Assembly (NCBI GenBank): GCA_903813345.2 | Contig: CAIIXF020000129.1 | Location: 1 to 25,512 of the forward strand | From: Owenia fusiformis | Lineage: Eukaryota; Annelida; Polychaeta; Sabellida; Oweniidae | Length of the DNA stretch: 25,512 nt | Direction: 5' to 3' | Shown: in pieces, positions 9,276 through 18,204 of the stretch | Layout of the letters: the number at the start of each line of letters is the position of its first letter | How positions within the stretch are numbered: the first letter of the stretch is position 1 | Notes under the pieces: model-generated | What the model saw: only the letters and a program-made list of their open reading frames with translations | The model's database searches: none | What the model was told of the DNA's origin: nothing | Translations under genes and position numbers: made by a program

Positions 9276-10057
9276 ACACATTTATTGATGCGATAAACGA
9301 TGCCATGTGATGATGCATGGGATTGTTTAATTTACACATTCTTCATCAGTTTTGCTTATTGCAAATGTATGAAATCAGCCATTTTCTCGTGGTTTTAATT
9401 GTTTAATTTTACTATTTGGTCACTCTCATTGCTGGATCATGCTAGAAATTTAACATTTCGCCTTAAAGAGTTTATTGCACTGTATATCAATTTTCTTTTC
9501 CTATCGAAATTATATAAAGCGTGCTCCCCTGAATCAATATAGATGCTCCACAGGCGTAACAACCCCAAGACTTCACTATAATGGACGAATAAAGAAGTAT
9601 AAAAATGCCCATCTGAATTTTGTTATATTTATTCTCCTTGGAAAGAGAGAAAATGGCCTTGAACCTAGATTGCACGCGCGATCTGAAGTAAGCCTACGTG
9701 CAATGTATTTCTGATGTACAAGAATAATCTAATTGTACAGGGTCATTGTACATCCCGTATTGCACCAATCAATCGAAATATTGTAAAACAAGTATATTTA
9801 TAAATTGAGTAAAAGAAAGTGTTTTAAACAAAAATGATAATAATAATATAAATATATATATAATTTGCGCAAGCCACGCGAACTTTCAAATTTCTGTCAT
9901 GATCATGAAGTTGTTGTGTAATCAAAATAAGCTCAGTTTCATCACAAGGGCGCCGGGGATTAGTATTGTGGTAAAAATTAAATCCACATAAAACTCCCAT
10001 CGCCAAGGTCCCGATACAGTGTGAATCTGACCTTATGTAAGCGAGGTATTATTGGGC
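9276..10057. other. unique AT-rich DNA, no gene seen
   Basis: No supported gene. Overlapping short ORFs on both strands near 9475-9714 have no family resemblance. One small inverted repeat, ATTGCACG (9669-9676) with CGTGCAAT (9697-9704), and an AT microsatellite near 9840-9863 are present. Confidence 0.45.
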
Positions 10058-10150
10058 GTGTTCACTCAGGTGTTGTAATAATCGCTCGCGAATCGCAGCT
10101 CTGTCACGGTGAATAGAGGAGACACGATTCAAATTCAAATTGGTTTTAGC

Positions 10151-10332
10151 CTACTTCAAACGTATTCCGAGTGAACACAATCAGGGGGCCCAAACATTGT
10201 GAACTATTTATTCACAATTACACGAGTGAGCGTGATAAGCTCTACTCAAAATGTATTCTGAGTGAACTCAACATGGGGGCCTAAACATCGTCAACTATTC
10301 ATTCATAATTACAGGAATGAACGTAACCAGCT
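10151..10332 (+). repeat. tandem pair of a 91-bp unit
   Basis: 10151-10241 and 10242-10332 share CTAC(T)CAAA, GTATTCYGAGTGAAC, GGGGGCCYAAACAT, AACTATTYATTCA and AGCTCTA in order. The inverse GTTCACTCAGG occurs just before, near 10061, so the pair probably belongs to a larger decayed element. Confidence 0.75.
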
Positions 10333-10392
10333 CTATATTCATGTAGTCTAATGTGCCTATGTAGACGTCATCGTAGGCTCATGAATATAGAG
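10331..10392. repeat. 13-bp perfect inverted repeat
   Basis: CTCTATATTCATG (10331-10343) and CATGAATATAGAG (10380-10392) flank 36 bases. It directly abuts the second 91-bp unit. Confidence 0.8.
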
Positions 10393-11446
10393 TTCAATTG
10401 ATCGAAACCGAAACAACACGTTCACTGAAGTGTGATTTATTAAGAACAACAAACGATTATTTGTATTTTTATATTCTAATTCATTTCCTTATGCTATGAT
10501 GAAGTTTATTCAACGGGAGTCGCAATTATTTATATATACCGTACAATAAACACTTTAAGTCACTGCCCCATTAGCGGGCCCATAAGCAACACACACTCCC
10601 CGCTACAGTAGCTACACAACAATCACTCTGAAGTGTATATATGACGTGCACGGACCTAGGGACAATTCGGGAAATGCGGGCTTATCTCAGCTTTGAAAGT
10701 TAATCTCTGCCTTATTTAAAAAGCCAACTATGTGTTTTACATATCATTTTGAAGTATTTTTTATTAGCATTTCAATGAAATTATTTTTCCTTCAAAATTT
10801 TGATGGGATCCAACACATTTTTAAAGTTAAATATACTCCGACATCGTCAAATACGCTGTAAGACGTAATACTTTACGCTTACAGGGCTCGTTGAAATTGA
10901 GATAACTTTTGAAATAATGATCAAAATCCCACTTAGATTTCACAATTTATTCAATGAAACATTTGCATTTATGACGTCACAATTGCTTAACGGCTACATT
11001 TCAAATTTTCTTATACGAACGCTTTTAAAATTTTCAAAATTGTGTAAGGTTTTGAAGGCGAATGGGACGAGCAATAAGTTTACCTTCATTTAACCTTCTA
11101 ATTTAGGTCTGATTTGAAAGAAAATTTAACTGCACAATATTGTCATGGCGAAATTTACATAACAATAACCGGTTTGTTTATTTTGCAAATAATATCAAAA
11201 TAAGAGCTGGTTTTCGAGACTTGAAAAAATGTGACGCATCGATTTTTTACCACAAATTCCATACATATCAATTTTTACTAACGCCCCAAGTGGATTTCTT
11301 GACCGTTTTTCAAAATTCAAAAACATTTTCGAAATATTGTCCTCGAGATCTTGCTACCCTGTAAATTTTGTAATGATTAGATAAGGATAAAGTATTTTAT
11401 TTTTAGGTTGACTAAACTTGTAAAAAATGTGACGCTTGTCGTTTTT
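10393..11446. other. unique AT-rich DNA, no gene seen
   Basis: No supported gene. An AATAAA lies near 10546 after a TATATATACC stretch, but no associated reading frame is visible on either strand. The 11140-11364 ORF is not protein-like enough to call. Confidence 0.45.
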
Positions 11447-11471
11447 ATGTCACCACCAAAAGTGGTGACAT
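11447..11471. repeat. 10-bp-stem hairpin ATGTCACCAC/GTGGTGACAT
   Basis: A perfect 10-bp stem (11447-11456/11462-11471) with loop CAAAA at the left edge of the following minisatellite and satellite block. I recall similar TATGTCACCAC-type palindromes as dispersed repeats in marine invertebrate genomes; that is from general knowledge and unchecked. Confidence 0.8.
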
Positions 11472-11499
11472 ATTGTTATGGTCTCCGTTTTTTTGCGAC

Positions 11500-11561
11500 G
11501 GCGTCCGGCGGTTGGTGGTTGGCGTCCGGCGGTTGGCGTCCGGCGGTTGGCGTCCGGCGTC
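11500..11561 (+). repeat. 14-bp GC-rich minisatellite GGCGTCCGGCGGTT
   Basis: Four copies of GGCGTCCGGCGGTT (the last incomplete), with a GGTGGTT slip after the first. It is a sharp GC peak in AT-rich surroundings. Confidence 0.9.
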
Positions 11562-11579
11562 TGTAACAATTTCTTACAA

Positions 11580-13134
11580 CTTCCTATAACTTAACAAATA
11601 CTGTTTAGACTGACTTCAATTTTTTTCTAAATCATCTACATGTTCTCAGAAGTTCAAATCTGACTTTAGATTTGACTTTTGACCTTCAATGACCTTCTCA
11701 AGGTCAAAAAGGTATTTTTTCAACTTGCTTCACATTGACTAAATTTTTTTTCAAAATCATCTACATGTTCTCAGAAATTCAAATCTGACTTTAGATTTGA
11801 CATTTGACCTTCAAATCTGACTTTAGATTTGACATTTGACCTTCAATGACCTTCTCAAGGTCAAAAAAGGTCAAAAAGGTCTGTTTTCAACTTGCTTCAA
11901 ATTGACTAAATTTTTTTTTCAAAATCATCTACGTGTTCTCAGAAATTCAAATCTGACTTAAGATTTGACTTAAGATTTGACCTTCAATGACCTTCTCAAG
12001 GTCAAAAAGGTCTGTTTTCAACTTGCTTCAAATTGACTAAAGAAAATTTTCAAAATCATCTTCGTGTTCTCAGAAATTCAAATCTGACTTTAGATTTGAC
12101 TTAAGATTTGACATTTGACCTTCAATGACCTTCTCAAAGTCAAAAAAGGTCAAAAAGGTCTTTTTTCAACTTGCTTCAAATTGACTAAAAAATTTTTTCA
12201 AAATCGTCTACATGTTCTCAGAAATTCAAATCTGACTTTAGATTTGACATTTGACCTTCTCAAGGTCAAAAAAGGTCTGTTTTCAACTTGCTTCAAATTG
12301 ACTAAAAATTTTTTTTAAAATCATCTACATGTTCTCAGAAATTCAAATCTGACTTTAGATTTGACATTTGACCTTCAATGACCTTCTCAATGTCAAAAAA
12401 GGTCAAAAAGGTATTTTTTCATCTTGCTTCAAATTGACTATATTTTTTTTCAAAATCATCTACATTCTACATGTTCTCAGAAATTCAAATATGACTTTAG
12501 ATTTGACATTTGACCTTCTCAAGGTCAAAAAAGGTCAAAAAGGTCTTTTTTCAACTTGCTTCAAATTGACTATTTTTTTTCAAAATCATCTACATGTTCT
12601 CAGAAATTCAAATCTGACTTTAGATTTGACATTTGACCTTTAATGACCTTCTCAAGGTCAAAAAAGGTCAAAAAGGTCTGTTTTCAACTTGCTTCAAATT
12701 GACTAAATTTTTTTTTCAAAATCATCTACATGTTCTCAGAAATTCAAATCTGACTTAAGATTTGACATTTGACCTTCAATGACCTTCTCAAGGTCAAAAA
12801 AGGTCTGTTTTCAACTTGCTTCAAATTGACTAAAAAGATTTTTCAAAATCATCTTCGTGTTCTCAGAAATTCAAATCTGACTTTAGATTTGACTTTAGAT
12901 TTGACTTAAGATTTGACATTTGACCTTCAATGACCTTCTCAAAGTCAAAAAAGGTCAAAAAGGTCTTTTTTCAACTTGCTTCAAATTGACTAAAAAAAAT
13001 TTTCAAAATCATCTACATGTTCTCAGAAATTCAATTCTGACTTTAGATTTGACATTTGACCTTCTCAAGGTAAAAAAAGGTCTGTTTTCAACTTGCTTCA
13101 AATTGACTAAAAAAATTTTTCAAAATCATCTACC
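11580..13134 (+). repeat. satellite array 3, unit 117-168 bp, rich in AGGTCA half-sites
   Basis: TGTTCTCAG recurs at 11641, 11766, 11934, 12065, 12213, 12330, 12472, 12595, 12731, 12858 and 13018. Length varies because the sub-motifs AAATCTGACTTTAGATTTGAC and AAGGTCAAAA are present one to three times per unit. Most units contain TGACCTTCTCAAGGTCA, an inverted pair. In-frame ORFs of 67-91 codons across the units arise from the repeat and lack stops by period, not by selection that I can show. Confidence 0.9.
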
Positions 13135-13159
13135 GTACATCTAATTACTAGCCTTACAC

Positions 13160-13345
13160 CATGCCATGTCGTCGGCATGCCGCCCGAATTTCGTGGTCAA
13201 ATCGAACGCTTTTCGTGGTCACCGCGGGCGCGTCACGAGTGCGCTTCAAGCTCATCGCGGGGTAATTTCGTATGTACCACGGAGTTGGTTCATTCGCGTA
13301 GCTTTCGCTCACCATTCGTTCCACGGACGCCACATTATATTTTCA
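13160..13345 (+). other. CpG-dense patch with an open frame (13166-13369)
   Basis: About two dozen CpGs fall in ~170 bases, against very few in the neighbouring kilobases. A frame from 13166 to 13369 is open and contains VKSNAFRGHRGRVTSALQ and HHSFHGRHIIFSRS. A donor-like ATT|GTAAGT lies at 13358. It could be a first exon or CpG-island remnant, or an inserted GC-rich fragment. No product is recognised. Confidence 0.3.
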
Positions 13346-13369
13346 CGTAGTTACATTGTAAGTGTATGA

Positions 13370-13880
13370 GATTCCATTTACTTACCCGATGGGCAAATGG
13401 TAAATCAGGTTTAAAACCATTATCTTTCAACGTACAATTACACGATCTTTCATTCCCAGTTCTTTTCTTCATCCCGATAAACATCTGATGAATGAAGATG
13501 TATGCTTTCCATGTACATCACATTTTATTATACAATTGATAATACTCTCTAAATAAGTCACCCTAGACGGAAACAAATAATTTAACAAAGCGTTTTTCGA
13601 AATTCTTTTTAAATCATCTGTTCCCATTTAACCGCAGCACAGTATAAATGCACATTTTTATTGGATAGTGAATTTAATCAATGCGATGAATTTACGTGAA
13701 ATTTACAGTCTGGTGCAGTATGTGAACAATCCCAGTAATCATTGTTGGAAATGCCTCTTATTAGCGTATCTAACGCAGCTAGCCTGGCGCATTACAGTAC
13801 ATAGTACAAGTGTCATTTCTGGCGAGAGGTCTTCATATATAGTGGTGTATGTTTTATGTTCATGGTATGTAAATTGGAAG
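13370..13880. other. unique DNA, no gene seen
   Basis: A plus-strand frame at 13668-13979 runs from here into the G+T-rich array. Its product is rich in V, S, Y and W, as expected from G+T-rich sequence, and I do not call it a gene. Confidence 0.4.
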
Positions 13881-15300
13881 AGTTGTAAATTCGTTGTCTT
13901 TAGTAGCGTTTCTGCTTTATCGGAGTTTGCGGTATTTTCGTTTATAAAAATGGTATTGGTTTGGATGTGTGTAGTGTGAGTTTGTGGTGGGATCCCTGTT
14001 TGTCAAAGGTTTGGGTGTTTAGTCTTGTGTTTGAGCTTAGTGTTGATTTGTGTGACAGTGTGTGGTGGTGGTAGTATATATTATTGTTAATATGTTTACT
14101 TGACAGGGGATCTGTTTTCCCGTGTCGGGTTGTATTTTGGTTTTATCGAAGTTTTGCAGTCATTTTGGTTTGTAAATTTCGTGTATGTTTGGCGGCGTTT
14201 GTGGTATGTATGTGGTAGAAAAGTTGTTTTTCCATGAATTGGGTGTATAGTGTCATGTCTGAGGTTTATTTTGGTGTGTGTGTTATGGTAATAGCATCTC
14301 TTGTTGTTGAGATATTAACTTGATTTTGGAGGCTGTCTTCCCGTGATTTCATTATGTTTTGATTATCCCGTGTTTGTGATTTGTCGGGATCGTATGCGTA
14401 TTGATTAATTGCATCAAGTTGTGGTCAGTTTGTTTGTTCGAATTTGTTTTGTTTGTTTGGTTTGTTTTTTTACCCTTTATGGTTAGGTGTTTTTTATGTC
14501 AGTAGTGTGTGCGTTGGGGGAGTTGTTAGCTTGTTCGCAATTGTTTGTATTTTGGTTTTATCGGAGTTTTGTAGTATTTTGGTTTGTAAATTTCTTGTTT
14601 TATTTGTTTTGTGTGGCGTTTTTATATGTAAGTGGTAGATAAGTTGTTTTGCAACAGTTTGGGTGTGTAGTGTCGTGTCTGAGGTTAATTTTGGTGTGTG
14701 TGTTATGGTAGTAGCATCTCTTGTTGTTGAGATATTAACTTGATTTTGGAGGCTGTCTTCCCGTGATTTCATTATGTTTTGATTATCCCGTGTTTGTGTT
14801 TTGTCGGGATCGTGTATGCGTATTGATTAATTGCATCAAGTTGTTGTCAATTTGTTTGTTTGGTTTGTTGTTTACCCTTATGGTGAGGTGTTTTTTATTT
14901 TGATAGTGTGTGCTTTGGGGAAGTTGTTAGCTCGTTCGCGATTGGTTACGGTATTTTGGTTTTATCGGAGTTTTGTGGTATTTTGGTTTGTAAATTTCGT
15001 GTTTGTTTTGTGGCTTTTTTTGGTATGTAAGTGGTAGGTAAGTTGTTTTTCAACGGCTTGGGTGTGTAGTGTCATGTCTAAGCTTTATTTCGATGTATAT
15101 GTTGTGGTCGTAGCATCTCTTGTTATTGAGGTATTAACTTGTTTCTGGGGGCTGTCTTACCGTGTTTTCAATTTGTTGATTGTCCCGTGTTTGTGTTTTG
15201 TCGGGATGGTGTATGCGTTTTGGTGAATTGTAGATCACGATTTTGTCGGTTTGTTTGTTAAAATTTGTTTCGTTTGTTTTGTTTGTTGATATGAGTTTTA
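13880..15300 (-). repeat. G+T-rich tandem array 1 (~400-420-bp units)
   Basis: The landmark TTGTTGTTGAGATATTAACTTG recurs at about 14301, 14721 and, diverged, 15120; an older unit precedes it (about 13880-14300). The plus strand is almost entirely G and T, so the minus strand is C+A-rich with few stop codons, explaining the minus-strand ORF at 14494-14772. Strand is given as minus because the adjacent retroelement fragment reads that way. Each unit holds two stem-loops (ATCTC/GAGAT type and ATCCCG/CGGGAT type). Confidence 0.8.
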
Positions 15301-15682
15301 TATGATGTACGGGTAATGTGTTTGATAGTCTGTTGTATATGTTTGTGTTTTACATGTACTTCCATTGTTTTTTTAAGAATGGGCTGTTTCTAAATAGGGT
15401 TCCCGGTTGGGGAAACCTGGTTTGGTTGGTTGTTTGTGAGTAAATGCGTTGTTTTTTAAAATATGAATTGGAGTGAGTGTTTATCTCCATAAGGTTATAA
15501 AGTGTATATATTTTTGTATTGCCGGGTCGGCAGAAAGATTGTTGAATATTCGGGACGCTGATAAGAAATGTTCGAAACACCAAGTGTGGTAAGATGGTAC
15601 AGCCCTTCTACTACAAAATGTGTCCGATCGTTTTTGAGATGAAATATATTTGGTATTTGTCCATAAGCTGAGCAATGTGACA

Positions 15683-15876
15683 TACGAGGGTTGATCATAA
15701 AGTTCTCATAATATCTCTCTAATTTCTTTATTTTTCAATATTTTCCTATGAAATTTTCACAGAATGTGCAGCATGGAATGGTTTATTAATCCAGTTAACA
15801 ATATTTAGAATAACGGAAACATTGAATGAGAAATGGTTGCCATAGTAACTTGAAATCAAGTTTTTTTTATTTTTGG
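15683..15876 (+). mobile_element. possible mariner-like end inserted in module A
   Basis: Begins TACGAGGGTTGATCATAAAGTT, which resembles the TACGAGGG starts of mariner-family terminal repeats, and it lies where modules A and B stop matching. No matching right terminal repeat is seen, so it is either truncated or a chance resemblance. Confidence 0.25.
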
Positions 15877-15895
15877 AATTGGTGACTTAGACCAC

Positions 15896-15919
15896 GGGCT
15901 TTCAACTAGTTGAAAGCCC
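15896..15919. repeat. 24-bp perfect palindrome flanked by 7-bp direct repeats
   Basis: The palindrome runs GGGCTTTCAAC/TAGTTGAAAGCCC with no spacer. CTTAGAC at 15886-15892 and 15923-15929 flanks the ~30-bp segment. Module B lacks it (GACTTAGACATGTACAATGTC at 18569), so this is a palindrome-sized insertion with a target-duplication-like signature. Confidence 0.8.
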
Positions 15920-16049
15920 ATGCTTAGACAATGTCTTGAGACATCACCTGTATTAAACACGCACATGTCATGCAATCTGTGTTTATGGTGAGAGGTCTCA
16001 GTCGGGGGGCCTGGCAGGCAAGGTCTTGTAGCTAAGCTTCCCCTAACCA

Positions 16050-16237
16050 CCGTCAGTACTCATGTGACGGGTAGTGTATATTTGGTAGATCCTAGGGTAA
16101 TGACATTGGTGTGTTATTCCCTATCTTCATTCACGTAGAGAGAGGCCGGACATCCCGATCCTGTAGCGGATCTTCTCCCTTATATGTTGGTCATTATAAG
16201 GGCCCAAGATGTTTCGAACTCATGGGGGTATCCCATG
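16050..16237. other. cluster of stem-loops, possible structured RNA
   Basis: Perfect stems in order: CCGTCA/TGACGG (16050-16055/16065-16070), GATCC/GGATC (16157-16161/16168-16172), CCCTTATA/TATAAGGG (16177-16184/16195-16202) and CATGGG/CCCATG (16221-16226/16232-16237). Between the first two there is a weaker TAGGG/CCCTA pair (about 16093/16128). Module B has no counterpart. Stems are seen; RNA function is inferred. No tRNA A or B box or Sm site is evident. Confidence 0.4.
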
Positions 16238-16269
16238 ATTGTTCTTCCTCAGCGGCCGAATGAATGTTG

Positions 16270-17620
16270 TATGTGATTTATTGTGATTTTATTGTGAATG
16301 ATAATGCTGTTTTATTTCTATCATTCTGTTGTATTTTAATAGGTTTCCCGTATTCGTTTTTAGCGGGAGGGGGGTGGTTGTTTATGCGTATTGGTTTATT
16401 GCATAAAGGCGTGGTCAGTTTATTGATGAATTTTAGTTTGGTTTGGTTTGTGGTTAAGCCATATGGTCATGTATGTTATATGTTGATATTGTGTGTATTT
16501 AAAGGGTTGTTGGCTTGTTCGTGTTTGGTTGTATTTTGTGGCATTTTGTGGTGTTTTCAATTTGTTGAGTTGGTGTGCGTTTGGCGGTGTCTGTGGTGGG
16601 TTGAGGGTAGGTAAATTACATTTTGGTGGTTCAGGTGGTAAGTTTACTGTTTCAGCTTTCCGTTGGTATATGTGATATGTTGCTAGCATATCTTGTTGTT
16701 AAGATATTAACTTGAATGTAGGGTTTAATGGCCCGTATTTTAAATATTTTGGTTTTCATATATTTGTGTTTTATCGGGAGGGTGTATGTGTATTGGTTAA
16801 TTGCATCGGGGTATGGTCGGTTCAATGTTGAAATTGGATCTGGTTGTTTTGTTCATTGTTTCAGCTTCATGGTCAGGTATATGTTATGTTCATATTGTGT
16901 GTATTAGAAGAGTTGTTGACTTTTTCGTGTTTGGTCGTGTTTTGGTGTTTTCGGCATTTTGCGGTATTTTCGATTTGTTGAGTTGGTTTGAGTTTGGTGG
17001 TGACTAGGATGGGTCTATGGTAGGTAAATTGTCTTTTGATGGTTCAGGTGGCTTGTGTAATGTTTTAGCTTTCCGTTGGTGTGTGCATTATGTTCGTGGC
17101 ATATCTCGTTGTTGAGATATTAACTTGAATGTAGGGTTTGATGGCCCGTATTTCAAATATTTTGATTTTCTCATGTTTGTGTTTTATCGGGAGGGTGTAT
17201 GCGTATTAGTTGTTGAAATTTTAATTTGGTTGTTTTGTTCATTGTGTCAGCTTCATGGCCAGGTATATGTAATGTTCATATTGTGTGTATTAGAAGGGTT
17301 GTAAACTTTTCCGTGTTTGGACGTGTTTTGGTGTTTTCGGCATTTTGCGGTATTTTCGATTCTTTAAGTTGGTTTGAGTTTGGCGGTGTTTAGGGTAGGT
17401 CTATGATAGGTAAATCGTTTTTCTGTTGGTTCAGGCGGCTTGTTTAATGTTTTTGCTTCCTGTTGGTGTGTGTATTATGTTCGTGGTATACCTTGTTGTT
17501 GAGATATTAACTTGAATGTAGGGTTTAATCGTCCGTATTTCAAATATTTTGATTTTCCCATATTTGTGTTGTATCGGGAGGGTGATGCTTATTGGTTGAT
17601 TGTGTCTGTTTGTGGTTGGT
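16270..17620 (-). repeat. G+T-rich tandem array 2 (~390-415-bp units)
   Basis: Units are marked by TTGTTRAGATATTAACTTGAATGTAGGG near 16695, 17108 and 17495 (spacings about 413 and 387). It shares GCAT...GTGGTCAGTTT and the hairpin plus TTAACTTG block with array 1, but its units are a distinct subfamily (GAATGTAGGGTTTAATGGCC). The minus-strand ORF at 16420-16689 is a consequence of C+A richness and repeat periodicity. Confidence 0.8.
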
Positions 17621-17845
17621 TTATTGTTTAAGTCTGGTTTGGTTGTGTTGTTTTTTCGTTGTAGAGAACGGGTGTTTCGTTCTACTCGTTGTATGAAATG
17701 AGTATTTTAATCTAAGTTTTCTGGTAAAACTTAGAAGGTCAGTCGGGAGTTCCCGCTCTAGTGTTTTTAAGTTTGGGGTGGGAATAAACTTGAGTCCCTT
17801 AGAGAGAACAGAGTGTTCTGCTTCTGACGGTGTGTAATCCGACAA
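17621..17845 (-). pseudogene. Penelope-like retroelement protein fragment
   Basis: The minus-strand frame reads VVNLSDYTPSEAEHSV, then LSKGLKFIPTP, then a linker and FTRKLRLKYSFH. From family knowledge, the pattern (hydrophobic)-N-L-S...EAE..LLSKGL.F.PTP followed ~25 residues later by a basic RKLRL(K)Y.F segment lies upstream of the reverse transcriptase fingers in Penelope-like elements. About 75 residues remain; the reverse transcriptase catalytic YxDD region and the GIY-YIG endonuclease are absent, because the frame runs into the C+A-rich (minus strand) tandem array. The frame stays open upstream to about 17974. Listed as a fragment with no evidence of activity. The residue pattern is seen; the assignment rests on my recall of the family. 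Confidence 0.55.
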
Positions 17846-17888
17846 GTTAACAACGAGCTTAGTTTTCGCTGCTTTGGTTTTGTGTGTT

Positions 17889-17957
17889 TTATGAGTGTTT
17901 GAAAGGATGTATTGTTTTTTGGGCTTTGTAAAGTTTGTTGTTGCGTTTCCTAGCCAT
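17889..17957 (-). pseudogene. 22-codon ORF upstream of the Penelope-like fragment, possibly its N-terminus
   Basis: ATG at 17957 (minus) opens MARKRNNKLYKAQKT and continues seven codons to TAA at 17889. The basic start resembles the N-terminus of a nucleic-acid-binding protein, and the ORF sits just before the Penelope-like frame but in another frame, so a frameshift could have separated the two. Could equally be chance. Confidence 0.25.
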
Positions 17958-18204
17958 ATTAGTAGTTAGGTTGATTCTTAGTTGTCAGTTGTACGTGTTA
18001 TATGTGTATCAGTGGCCAATTATGTATCTAGGTCACTGTAATTATGTGTGTATCAGGTATGTTCCTGAATTAAGTGTGGTTATGGGAGTAGTGATTAAGA
18101 AGACAATAGGAAGATTCCCTTGTTAGAATGTATATTTTGAAGTGTTGGTTTCGTGTTGGTTGTTATGAAGTAATTGTTTATATTTTGGTTTGGAAAGTGT
18201 TTTC

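Larger units (their letters stand above)
15400..16049 (-). repeat. module A, possible pseudo-LTR of a Penelope-like element
   Basis: Homologous to module B (18205-18702). Shared blocks are GGTTGGTTGTTT(G/A)TGAGTAAATGCG, TTCGAAACACCAAGTRTGGT, GTCCATAAGCTGAGC, then from GGTGACTTAGAC (15881) through ACACGCACATGTCATGCAAT to a common end at TTCCCCTAACCA (16049). The two copies part completely after that point, marking an element or module edge. The middle (15683-15876) is not shared with B and looks like an insertion. The role as a terminal repeat is inferred from the retroelement fragment lying between A and B. Confidence 0.55.

Noticed and set aside
10500-10640. Possible solo LTR or 3' end with AATAAA
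   Set aside because: No TG...CA boundaries with target duplication and no flanking reading frame could be established.
12115-13144. Repetitive ORFs with LLKVKKGQKGLFSTCFKL
   Set aside because: Direct translation of the half-site satellite; frame continuity follows unit length and fails in other units.
15553-15580. Hammerhead-ribozyme-like CTGATAAG...TTCGAAAC in module A (and CTGCTAAG...TTCGAAAC in B)
   Set aside because: Tempting because Penelope terminal repeats often carry hammerheads, but the invariant G of CTGATGA is changed, B lacks CTGA entirely, stem III and the cleavage triplet do not fit, and it is on the strand opposite to the protein fragment.
16205-16225. tRNA B-box-like TTTCGAACTC
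   Set aside because: Does not fit GGTTCGANTCC and no A box or acceptor stem is present at the right distance.
14494-16689. Minus-strand T/N/K/P-rich ORFs in the G+T-rich arrays
   Set aside because: Low-complexity frames expected when the plus strand is nearly free of C and A; no motif recognised.
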